From NCBI GenBank assembly GCA_017542145.1, contig JAFXXQ010000001.1, positions 1 to 64,000 of the forward strand: a stretch of DNA of 64,000 nucleotides, given 5' to 3'. This document shows, one piece after another, positions 51,613 to 59,035 of the stretch (its first letter is position 1; every line of letters begins with the position of its first letter). Both the position numbers and the translations under genes were made by a program. This DNA comes from Bacteroidaceae bacterium (GTDB lineage Bacteria; Bacteroidota; Bacteroidia; Bacteroidales; Bacteroidaceae). The notes under the pieces were generated by a model, which worked only from the letters and a program-made list of their open reading frames with translations, ran no database searches and had not been told where the DNA came from.

Positions 51613-53697
51613 CTACTCAAAAAGCTTGTACGTGGTGCGCAGTACCTTGAACTCGGTGCGGCGGTTGAGCTGGTTGCAGATTTCTTGCTGCTCCTCAGGT
51701 AGGGCGAGGATGAATTGCTCTGTCAGCACGTCGCCCTCGTGGAGGAAGGGGTACTTCTCCGTTAGCTTCTTGCGCACTTGCTTGGGCTGGCTCTCGCCGT
51801 AGCCCTTGGGGGTGAGGCGTTCGGCGTCGATGCCGTGCTCAATGAGGTAGTTGACGACGCTTTCGGCACGGCGCTGCGAGAGTCGTTCGTTGTATTCGTC
51901 GCGTCCCTTGTAGTCGCAATGGGCACTAAGCTCAATAGTGACGTTAGGGTTGTCGTTCAGCAGTTTGACGAGTTGGTCAAGGGCTGCCGTAGAGGCTTCG
52001 GTGAGAGTGGCCTTGTCGAACTCATAAAAAATATTGTCGATGAGCACTGGACGGGTGATGGACGAAAGGGGGAACAGGAGTTCGTACTCACGATCCTCGA
52101 CGGTACTGTCGCAGGTAAGCTCTTGCTTGTAGTTGAGGAATCCTTTGCAAGTGCCGAGGAGGACGTAGCTGACGCCAGGGGTGACACGTTGCACGAACGA
52201 GCCGTCGGTCTTGACGCTGATTTTCTCGTTGGTACCGTCGTTGCCGATGAGGTAGACGATGCCTTCCGTCAGTTCATAGCCGTCTTTTTCATATACCCAG
52301 CCCGTGAGAAGGTGGATGGTTTCGGGCAACTCGAAGGAGTAAATATGGTCCCATCCACGCTTGTCGTTGCGGTTCGAGGAGAAGAAACCTCGGTTGTAGG
52401 GGCCTTCGAATGTCATGCCGAAGTCGTCCTGCGGGGAGTTTACGGGATATTGGAGGTTGCGCACCGTCCAATGGGGGATTTCGTTGATGTGCTTTTTGGC
52501 GTCCGTCTCCTGCAACTCAACGGGGGTGGCTACAAAGATGTCGAGACCGCCCATGCCCGGATGGCCGTTGGATGAGAAATAGAGGTCGCCATTGGGGCGG
52601 AAGGTGGGGAAGAGTTCATCACCTGGGGTGTTGATATCGGGGCCAAGGTTTTCGATGCCTCCAAACGAGCCGCCGCTGATACTGATGCGATAAATGTCAT
52701 AGCCGCCCTGGGCATCGATGCCGATGTCGCTGACGAAGTAGAGCCATTGCCCGTCAGGGCTTACAGCAGGGTGGGCATAGGAGGTGATGGAGTCGGTGAC
52801 GAAATCGCAGACGGTGGCTGAGCCCCAGGCTGCATCGCTTCGAGATGACTTAAAAATCTGTGCCGGACGGGGCGATGATTCGTCGGTGGCGCAGCGGGTA
52901 ATGTACATCGTCTTGAAGTCAGGCGAGAATTGGCAGGCGCCGTCCTCGTATTCCGTATTCAGCTCGCCCTCAATCTCCTGTGGCTTCTGCCACTTGCCAT
53001 TCTCGTCCTTGGCGGCGAAGAAAATGTCGGGTGCTTTGACTCCGGTGATGAGGCTGCGGTCCTCACCTTTAGCCTTGTCGCGAGTGGAGGTGAAATAAAG
53101 TTGCGTGTAGTCTTCGTTGCCGAAGGCGGGGCTGTACTCGCTGCGGCGTGAGTTGAAGAGTTCGGCTTTCTTGACGATGTATCGGGTAGGTGCCTTCTTC
53201 CATTCGGGAGCCAGTCGGCATGACTCCAAGCCGTTTTGTGCCAGTAGCTTTAATCCTTCTATCTCCTTGACATCTTTTTTCTCCGTAGAGTCGTTGTCTT
53301 GATGAGCTATTGACTCGTTGAGCTTCTCAAGAAAAAGTTCGTAATTCTGGGCGGCATTTTTGGTGTCGCCATTCTGCAGCAGCACACCAGCAAGGTATAG
53401 TAGGGCCAAACTGTCGGGGTGGTTGTAACGGATGGCATTTTTATAGGCACCCTGTGCCTTGGCGATGTTGCCGATGCGACGGTAGCATTCGCCCATCATA
53501 AACGACTCTTCTGCGCGGCGTTGCTTGTCCTTGGCCTTCGTGCTGTTGTAGGCTTTTTTGAAATAGTTGGCTGCCTCGTTATATTCACCCAAAGCATAGT
53601 GCTTGTCAGCCTTGCGTAAGGCTGACTCCACACCGCATCCCGTCAGGCAAATCGACAAGAAGAACAATGCACTCCATAACAGAGTTCGTTTTTTCAT
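51613..53697 (-). CDS. porE: PorE-like protein: TPR, beta-propeller, CarboxypepD and OmpA domains
   Basis: A 694-residue lipoprotein (lipobox CLTGC, Cys21). Order of domains: TPR (about 25-140, HYALGEYNEAANYFKKAYN), PD40/WD40-like propeller (about 190-440, YSPAFGNEDYTQLYFTSTRD, HPAVSPDGQWLYFVSDIG), a CarboxypepD-type domain (about 470-540, GWVYEKDGYELTEGIVYLIG) and OmpA_C (about 565-690, VTIELSAHCDYKGRDEYNER, then LSQRRAESVVNYL). This exact order is that of PorE of Porphyromonas gingivalis, which anchors the type IX secretion machine to peptidoglycan. Sorting tails elsewhere in the window agree. Several Bacteroidota paralogues share the order, so PorE itself is probable, not certain. Confidence 0.8.
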   Translation of the reverse strand: MKKRTLLWSALFFLSICLTGCGVESALRKADKHYALGEYNEAANYFKKAYNSTKAKDKQRRAEESFMMGECYRRIGNIAKAQGAYKNAIRYNHPDSLALLYLAGVLLQNGDTKNAAQNYELFLEKLNESIAHQDNDSTEKKDVKEIEGLKLLAQNGLESCRLAPEWKKAPTRYIVKKAELFNSRRSEYSPAFGNEDYTQLYFTSTRDKAKGEDRSLITGVKAPDIFFAAKDENGKWQKPQEIEGELNTEYEDGACQFSPDFKTMYITRCATDESSPRPAQIFKSSRSDAAWGSATVCDFVTDSITSYAHPAVSPDGQWLYFVSDIGIDAQGGYDIYRISISGGSFGGIENLGPDINTPGDELFPTFRPNGDLYFSSNGHPGMGGLDIFVATPVELQETDAKKHINEIPHWTVRNLQYPVNSPQDDFGMTFEGPYNRGFFSSNRNDKRGWDHIYSFELPETIHLLTGWVYEKDGYELTEGIVYLIGNDGTNEKISVKTDGSFVQRVTPGVSYVLLGTCKGFLNYKQELTCDSTVEDREYELLFPLSSITRPVLIDNIFYEFDKATLTEASTAALDQLVKLLNDNPNVTIELSAHCDYKGRDEYNERLSQRRAESVVNYLIEHGIDAERLTPKGYGESQPKQVRKKLTEKYPFLHEGDVLTEQFILALPEEQQEICNQLNRRTEFKVLRTTYKLFE

Positions 53698-53783
53698 CCA
53701 ATATAAAAACGGACGTCCGCGCGAATTATTGTATAAGGCTTTATTTTACGATGGCCTTCCTACCTTTGTGAACGTGAAATTGC

Positions 53784-55595
53784 TTAGTTGATGCGCCGAT
53801 TGGAGGTGTCGTTCAACACTTGGCTTATAATGCCGCCGAGCATAGCCTTGAGTTCATCGAGGAATTGGCGCGGCTCATAAGTGCCGTGTTCGATGTCGCG
53901 TAGGTGTTTTTCCCAGATACCCGTCAACTCGGCACTTTTCAGCACCTCTTCGTGGATGATATGGATGAGGTCGACGCCTGTTTGGGTGGGCTGCAGGCTC
54001 TTGCGGTCGCGCACGATGTAATTGCGTTTGAAGAGGGTTTCGATGATGGCGGCACGGGTAGAAGGGCGTCCAATGCCGTTTTCCTTCAGGGCATCGCGAA
54101 GCTCCTCGTCCTCGACGGTTTTGCCCGCTGTCTCCATCGCACGGAGCAGGGTGGCCTCGGTGTAGGGTTTGGGCGGCTGCGTCCATTTCTCCTGAAGGTC
54201 GGGCACATGCGGACCACTCTCACCCTTGGTGAAGAGGGGGAGAGTGCGTTCAGGAGCATCATTGGGGTCTTTAGAATCCTTAGAGTCTTTAGTGTCTTTA
54301 GAATCTTTCGGGTCATCCATGACGGCTCGCCAGCCTGGGTCGAGGATAGTTTTACCGGAAGTCTTGAAGTCGATGTCGCCTGCACGGCCAAGTACGGTGG
54401 TGGTGGCAAAGAGGCAATCGGGGAAAAAAACAGCTATGAAATGGCGTGCCACGAGGTCGAACACTTTGCGCTCTATGTCGCTGAGATTTGTGGGGTTGAC
54501 GCCGGTGGGGATGATGGCGTGGTGGTCGGTGACCTTTGAGTTGTCGAACACCTTCTTCGACTTCTTCAGGGGCTTTCCGCGTAGGGCAGTGAGGAGGGGC
54601 TGGTAGTCGGTGAGGCCGTTAAGGATAGTGTGGCACTTGGGATAGACGTCGTCAGGCAGGAAGGTGGTGTCGACGCGAGGGTAGGTGGTTACCTTTTTTT
54701 CGTAGAGCGATTGGATGAGGTTGAGGGTGGTGTCGGCCGAGAAACCGAATTTCTTGTTACACTCCACCTGCAAGGAGGTGAGGTCGAAGAGACGAGGGGG
54801 CGCCTCGCGTCCTTCCTTCTTAGTGACATCGGTGATAGTGAAGGGCTGGTCGCGGATGGCATCGATGAGCTGCTGGCCCTCTTCCTGCGATTTCAGTCGG
54901 CCGCGCGTGGCGCTGAAGACGGTATCGCGATAGGTGGTTTTGAGCTCCCAATACTGCTCGGGTACGAAATGTGCAATCTCTTCGTAACGGCGGACGATGA
55001 GCGCAAGGGTGGGGGTTTGGACACGTCCGATGGAGAGTACCTGACGGTTCAGGCCGTACTTGAGGGTGTAGAGGCGCGTGGCGTTCATGCCGAGTAGCCA
55101 GTCACCGATGGCACGGCAGAGGCCTGCTTCGTAGAGACGCTGGTAATCGGAGGCTTCGTGGAGGTTGTTGAAGCCTTCGCGGATGGCCTCTTCCGTGAGC
55201 GAGGAAATCCAGAGGCGCTTGACGGGACAGGTGGCGGCAGCCTTCTGCATCACCCAGCGCTGGATGAGCTCGCCCTCCTGGCCGGCATCGCCGCAGTTGA
55301 TAATCATGTCGGCATGTTGCATGAGGTTCTCAATGATACCGAACTGTTTGCGGATGCCGTCGTTGTCGATGAGCTTGATGCCAAAGCGGGGGGGCACCAT
55401 GGGCAGGGCAGCCAGCGACCACGCTTTCCATTGCGGAAAGTAGTCGTGGGGCTCCTTCAGGGTGCAGAGGTGGCCGTAGGTCCAGGTTACCTGATACCCA
55501 TTGCCTTCGATGTAGCCTTCGTGTTTGGTCTTGGCGCCTAGTACGTCGGCTATTTCGCGTGCTACGCTCGGCTTTTCAGCTATGCAGACTATCAT
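53784..55595 (-). CDS. topB: DNA topoisomerase III (type IA)
   Basis: A 603-residue type IA topoisomerase that relaxes and decatenates DNA. Toprim domain at the start (MIVCIAEKPSVAREIADVLG, and NCGDAGQEGELIQRW with the acidic metal site). The catalytic tyrosine is Tyr305 in TTYPRVDTTFLPDD; QTPTLALIVRRYEEI is also diagnostic. It lacks the C-terminal zinc-finger region of longer TopB proteins. A low-complexity insert DPKDSKDTKDSKDSKDPND (about residues 430-448) is encoded by 9-bp tandem repeats. Precedes no obvious mobile element, so probably the chromosomal copy. A TACCTTCG box precedes it on the minus strand (near 55622). Confidence 0.93.
   Translation of the reverse strand: MIVCIAEKPSVAREIADVLGAKTKHEGYIEGNGYQVTWTYGHLCTLKEPHDYFPQWKAWSLAALPMVPPRFGIKLIDNDGIRKQFGIIENLMQHADMIINCGDAGQEGELIQRWVMQKAAATCPVKRLWISSLTEEAIREGFNNLHEASDYQRLYEAGLCRAIGDWLLGMNATRLYTLKYGLNRQVLSIGRVQTPTLALIVRRYEEIAHFVPEQYWELKTTYRDTVFSATRGRLKSQEEGQQLIDAIRDQPFTITDVTKKEGREAPPRLFDLTSLQVECNKKFGFSADTTLNLIQSLYEKKVTTYPRVDTTFLPDDVYPKCHTILNGLTDYQPLLTALRGKPLKKSKKVFDNSKVTDHHAIIPTGVNPTNLSDIERKVFDLVARHFIAVFFPDCLFATTTVLGRAGDIDFKTSGKTILDPGWRAVMDDPKDSKDTKDSKDSKDPNDAPERTLPLFTKGESGPHVPDLQEKWTQPPKPYTEATLLRAMETAGKTVEDEELRDALKENGIGRPSTRAAIIETLFKRNYIVRDRKSLQPTQTGVDLIHIIHEEVLKSAELTGIWEKHLRDIEHGTYEPRQFLDELKAMLGGIISQVLNDTSNRRIN
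54264..54308. repeat. 9-bp tandem repeat inside topB
   Basis: GGGGTCTTT, AGAATCCTT, AGAGTCTTT, AGTGTCTTT and AGAATCTTT follow one another on the plus strand (five units, period 9). In frame they encode the KDS/KDT insert. The same word (AAGGACTTT) repeats three times in the non-coding gap at 57801-57827. Confidence 0.85.
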
Positions 55596-55601
55596 TCGTG
55601 G

Positions 55602-55928
55602 TTATTTTTCCGCCGCGAAGGTACGAAGAAATTTAGAATAATCGGTAATGAGCGCAGCAAAAATGATGATGATGGCAGGAAATGCGAGGGGATTGGTGTG
55701 CCAGGCATCAGCGAAGTGCCCTTGGAGGATGAGGGTGGTGGCTGTAGTGATGCCGCAGCCTGGACAATGGATATGGAAGAGGGTGGTGTAGAGACAGGGA
55801 GGAAGGATATTAATGCCGGCATAAGCACGTAGCAGCAGCCCTATAGCGGCATAGACAAGCACGATGGCCAGAAGCCATCGTGCCTGCAAGTATGAAAGGA
55901 TTGATGCGGATAGTTTTCGGACAGTCAT
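55602..55928 (-). CDS. DUF2752 family membrane protein
   Basis: A 108-residue protein with three hydrophobic segments (WLLAIVLVYAAIGLLLRAYA, around TTLILQGHF, and PLAFPAIIIIFAALITDYSK). The family mark is HCPGCGITTA, the CPGCG-TRA motif of DUF2752. Function unknown; many members lie next to TM2 or protein-export genes. It abuts the TM2 gene exactly, with no gap, and is followed by topB after 6 bp, so the three may be cotranscribed. Confidence 0.88.
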   Translation of the reverse strand: MTVRKLSASILSYLQARWLLAIVLVYAAIGLLLRAYAGINILPPCLYTTLFHIHCPGCGITTATTLILQGHFADAWHTNPLAFPAIIIIFAALITDYSKFLRTFAAEK

Positions 55929-56294
55929 TTATAAGGTGTACGAGATGATGTTTCCATCGTCGTCGCGATATTGGTTCGTGGCAATCATGATGATGTCGAT
56001 GAGTGTCCATATGCCGCAGCCGCCGAGGGTAAGGAGCATGAGCACACCTGTGCCTATCTTACCCGTGTAGAAGCGGTGGATGCCGTTGATGCCGACGATG
56101 CAAGGCAGGATGCAAAGCAGCAGGGTGATGAGCCAGCGTTCGTTGAGGCCCCTCTTCGGAGCGGGTTCGGCGTGGAAGTGCTGGGTTTCGGCATATTCGG
56201 TCGGCTGACGTATGCCGCATTTGGGGCAAACTTCTGCGCGGGCATCGATGGCCTCGCCGCAGTTCACACAATACTTTTCGTTTTCTGCTTTCAT
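55929..56294 (-). CDS. TM2-domain protein with N-terminal zinc ribbon
   Basis: A 121-residue protein. An N-terminal zinc-ribbon has two CX2C pairs (YCVNCGEAIDARAEVCPKCG). The TM2 domain follows: two helices around WLITLLLCILPCIVGINGIH and GTGVLMLLTLGGCGIWTLID, with the typical HRFYTGKIGTG loop and a DD(N)-type tail. TM2 proteins are small inner-membrane proteins without a settled function in bacteria. Directly abuts the DUF2752 gene, which suggests a functional link. Confidence 0.9.
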   Translation of the reverse strand: MKAENEKYCVNCGEAIDARAEVCPKCGIRQPTEYAETQHFHAEPAPKRGLNERWLITLLLCILPCIVGINGIHRFYTGKIGTGVLMLLTLGGCGIWTLIDIIMIATNQYRDDDGNIISYTL

Positions 56295-56360
56295 AGGACT
56301 CTTGTTTTTTGAGGGGTTGAATTATCTTGTTCTGATTTATCTATTTTCTAAAATACGAAT

Positions 56361-57074
56361 TTACATTCTCTTATATAATGTGAATGGTAAATTCTTGTTG
56401 ATGATGGCGAGAACGTGCCAACGCTTTGTGACATACACTTTAGACTTGCGCTTGCGAATGGCTGCACAGATCTGGCTGGCAACCTTTTCGACGGGCATCA
56501 CCCAGAAGAGGCCCTCGCCTTTGGCCATTGCCGTATTGACAAGACCTGGCCGGATGTCAGTGACGATGACTTTTCCGCCAGCCTTGAAAGCCTTTTTGCG
56601 CAAGGCTTCCATATAGTTGATTTGATAGGCCTTCGTCGCGCTGTAGGCTGGTGCCATCGGCTCACCTCTCAGTCCACCAGCCGACGTAATGGCAACAAGA
56701 TGACCGTGCGCCTGTTGTTCAAACAAATGGAAGAGCGTGTCAATGACGTATGTCCAACCCATCACGTTGGTGTCAAGCGTAGGGCGTTCCAATGCGTAGT
56801 CAAGCGTAGGGTTAATCTCGCCCGTTCCAGAGCAGACAATGGCTAAATCAACGTGGCCGAATTCTTTGGTGAAGTCATGGATGGCTCTCTCTACCTCATC
56901 TTGTTTAGTAATGTCTGCTGTTGCCGTGAAGGTACAGTCGGGATGTGATTGGTGGAGTTCATCCAACAAGAGAGTTCGTCGTCCAACGATACCTATACGG
57001 TTTCCGTCGGTTGCATATTTCTCATACAAGGCTTTACCTATGCCTGATGTGGCTCCAATGATGATGATGTTCAT
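56361..57074 (-). CDS. Short-chain dehydrogenase/reductase (SDR)
   Basis: A 237-residue classical SDR. NAD(P)-binding IIIGATSGIGKALYEKY at the N-terminus (TGxxxGIG form), a downstream IVCSG (NNAG position), Ser in AITSAGG and the YxxxK pair in AYSATKAYQINYMEAL. Substrate unknown. It begins 16 bp after an acetyltransferase gene on the same strand, so the two are probably cotranscribed. This pairing suggests a small detoxification or modification unit, which is inference. Confidence 0.87.
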   Translation of the reverse strand: MNIIIIGATSGIGKALYEKYATDGNRIGIVGRRTLLLDELHQSHPDCTFTATADITKQDEVERAIHDFTKEFGHVDLAIVCSGTGEINPTLDYALERPTLDTNVMGWTYVIDTLFHLFEQQAHGHLVAITSAGGLRGEPMAPAYSATKAYQINYMEALRKKAFKAGGKVIVTDIRPGLVNTAMAKGEGLFWVMPVEKVASQICAAIRKRKSKVYVTKRWHVLAIINKNLPFTLYKRM

Positions 57075-57090
57075 TTCGCTAAATTGGAAT

Positions 57091-57714
57091 TTACTTGTAT
57101 AGTCGGTTTATCTCTTCTTGCAAATTGGATAGGAACTTTCCTGCATGAGCACCATCCATCTGTGTATGGTGGAACTGGAAAGATATAGGAAGTTCGTACC
57201 GAAACCATCTCTTCCTGTATCGTCCCCATATCATAAACGGGTTATTGTAAATCCCGCTATTCATGCCAACAGCCCCGTCAATCTCAGTATCAATGATGGC
57301 CGATGTGCCAATAACCATACATTCATCCGACAAGTCCCTGTCAGTGCAACTTTCAGCAACCCCCAGTGTGTGTTCCATATACTGCCGACTGAACACTTCT
57401 ATGTCTTCGGTGAAGAGAATGTCACAAGAAGAAACCTCGCCCTCTTTGTTCTTGACGATGGTATTGACCGCAAGACGGTCGTACTGCATCAACTTGTCGC
57501 CGACAGGCAGGAGATAGAACTCTTTGACGGAAGAAGCGGCTTTGCCGATACACCAGTCCAGCAGCATGTTGAACTTGTATCCCTTCTTCTGGCTTATTCT
57601 TACCAATCGCGTAACATCAATCGTCTTGAAGAATGTGACCATCGGGTTGGATGCCTTCATCCATAATTCAAAGGCTTGGGCGCGACTGGTGTCTTTTGGA
57701 TTTACTTCACGCAT
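57091..57714 (-). CDS. CatA-like (chloramphenicol acetyltransferase family) O-acetyltransferase
   Basis: A 207-residue trimeric-type acetyl-CoA transferase. The catalytic histidine is in FQFHHTQMDGAHAGKFL (HHxxxDG). Other family marks: FELWMKASNPMVTFFKTIDV near the N-terminus and GRYRKRWFRYELPISF before the active site. Length matches CAT (about 210-219). Bacteroidota have many chromosomal CAT-like enzymes whose substrate is not chloramphenicol, so resistance should not be assumed. Followed by an SDR 16 bp downstream. Confidence 0.88.
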   Translation of the reverse strand: MREVNPKDTSRAQAFELWMKASNPMVTFFKTIDVTRLVRISQKKGYKFNMLLDWCIGKAASSVKEFYLLPVGDKLMQYDRLAVNTIVKNKEGEVSSCDILFTEDIEVFSRQYMEHTLGVAESCTDRDLSDECMVIGTSAIIDTEIDGAVGMNSGIYNNPFMIWGRYRKRWFRYELPISFQFHHTQMDGAHAGKFLSNLQEEINRLYK

Positions 57715-57800
57715 AAATTCCGATTTTCATTCTTTGTAGGTTAGACGAAATCAACCCTGAGAAAGTTGCAAAAAACAAAATTTTTTTCAGTTTTTTCTTT

Positions 57801-57827
57801 AAGGACCCTAAGGACTTTAAGGGCTAT
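57801..57827. repeat. AAGGACTTT 9-bp words in the gap after the zinc peptidase gene
   Basis: AAGGACCCT, AAGGACTTT and AAGGGCTAT, three units of period 9, 17 bp downstream of the YpfJ-like stop on the minus strand. Same word as in topB. Confidence 0.7.
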
Positions 57828-57843
57828 AAAGCATAAATCGTCG

Positions 57844-58701
57844 TCAGAGGCTGTTGTAGCTGGGGCTGAAGGTGTCGCCTTGGCGGATGTCGCCCGTCTG
57901 AATGCCCTTCTTGAGCCAGCGCTGGCGTTGGGCCGAGGTGCCGTGGTTGAACGACTCGGGTACCGTGTAGCCTTGTGCCTGCTTCTGAAGGTAGTCGTCG
58001 CCGATTTTCGAGGCAATGGACAAGCCCTCCTCGACGTCGCCACTCTCCAGCGAGCGGAACATCTTATTGTCATTATACGCCCACACGCCCGCGTAGAAAT
58101 CGGCCTGCAACTCCAGCCGTACGCTTATCTGGTTGCTTTCTGCCTTGCTGACTCGCGCCATCTGGTTGTGTGCCTGCGAGAGAGTGCCCAGCAGATATTG
58201 CACATGATGCCCCACTTCGTGGGCGATGACGTAGGCGTAGGCGAAGTCGCCAGCTGTGCCGAACTGTTTGCGCATGGTGGAGAAGAAGCTGAGGTCGAGA
58301 TAGACACATTGGTCGGCCGAGCAATAAAATGGACCCGATGAAGAGGTGGCGCCTCCACATCCGCTCTGCACGCTGCCGTTGAACAACACCAGTTTAGGGG
58401 GCTGGTAGGTGCGACCCAGTTTCTTGAACTCGGCCGTCCACACGTCCTCCGTGCCGGCTAGAATCTGACTGGCGAACTTGGCAAGTTCCTCCTCCTCGGC
58501 CGTAGGCTCGTAGGTGCCGCCGTCGGCCGAAGTGTAGGTGAGGCCGCCGGCCTGCTGCAATACGTCAAGCGGGTTACCGCCCATCACCCAGGCAATCAAG
58601 GCTGCCACTACCAGACCGCCGATGCCTATACCGGCTGCCTTTCCTCCGCCGCGTCGGCGGTCGTCCACGTTCGTACTCTCACGTCTTCCTTCTAATCTCA
58701 T
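57844..58701 (-). CDS. Neutral zinc metallopeptidase, YpfJ/KPN_02809 family
   Basis: A 285-residue protein. A basic cytoplasmic start (RRRGGGKAAG) precedes one transmembrane helix (IGIGGLVVAALIAWVMGG). The peptidase domain has the zinc motif VIAHEVGHHVQYLLG (HExxHH) and a downstream RLELQADFYAGVWA glutamate ligand. C-terminal GTSAQRQRWLKKGIQTGD is typical. Function of the family is poorly known. Length is normal. Transcribed toward the acetyltransferase operon, with 9-bp word repeats downstream. Confidence 0.92.
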   Translation of the reverse strand: MRLEGRRESTNVDDRRRGGGKAAGIGIGGLVVAALIAWVMGGNPLDVLQQAGGLTYTSADGGTYEPTAEEEELAKFASQILAGTEDVWTAEFKKLGRTYQPPKLVLFNGSVQSGCGGATSSSGPFYCSADQCVYLDLSFFSTMRKQFGTAGDFAYAYVIAHEVGHHVQYLLGTLSQAHNQMARVSKAESNQISVRLELQADFYAGVWAYNDNKMFRSLESGDVEEGLSIASKIGDDYLQKQAQGYTVPESFNHGTSAQRQRWLKKGIQTGDIRQGDTFSPSYNSL

Positions 58702-58831
58702 GGTTGTTTATTTTTTGTAAGGGGTTAGACATTCATTTTCGGCCGCTAAATTACATCTTTTTCGTGAAACGCGTGCATGACAAATCCGTTTTTTTTCGAA
58801 AAAGTTACATTTTAACAATCGTCCTCGCTAC

Positions 58832-58911
58832 GTGCACTATTCTGTCCGGCCAGCGCACTACTCTGTCCGATTAGCATAGTGCTCTGTTCGATTAGCGCAC
58901 TACGTTATTTC
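58832..58911. repeat. Four-unit 21-bp repeat island (GCGCACTACTCTGTCCGATTA)
   Basis: Units start at 58832, 58853, 58874 and 58895 with an exact 21-bp period. Linkers are GGCCA, GATTA and GATTA. Unit three carries the core word inverted (GCATAGTGC against GCGCACTAC). The last unit is partial. Confidence 0.93.
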
Positions 58912-58998
58912 AACATCGCTTTGTGCCTATGGTGCACCATGAATGGTTAATTTTGAAATAAGTTTTTCAGGACATTTGGAAGTTTGGTAAACATAGTA

Positions 58999-59006
58999 TA
59001 ACTTTG
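58999..59006 (+). promoter_or_regulatory. Promoter of the GH31-araC-GH5 operon
   Basis: TAACTTTG with TTTGG at about 58975-58985. Leader about 29 nt to ATG 59036. Confidence 0.75.
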
Positions 59007-59035
59007 CAAGGAAATCAGAATAATCATTGAAATCT

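Larger units (their letters stand above)
58702..59035. other. 333-bp divergent gap with a repeat island
   Basis: Holds the 21-bp island at 58832-58911 and the promoter of the GH31 gene at 58999. No coding signs. Confidence 0.6.

Noticed and set aside
53740..53770. Plus-strand TACCTTTG at 53761-53768 as a promoter
   Set aside because: No gene follows on the plus strand, and no TTTG lies at the proper distance upstream; kept only as a possible antisense start.
57091..57714. Chloramphenicol resistance gene
   Set aside because: The catalytic motif is present, but chromosomal CAT-like enzymes in Bacteroidota are diverse and the context shows no mobile element.
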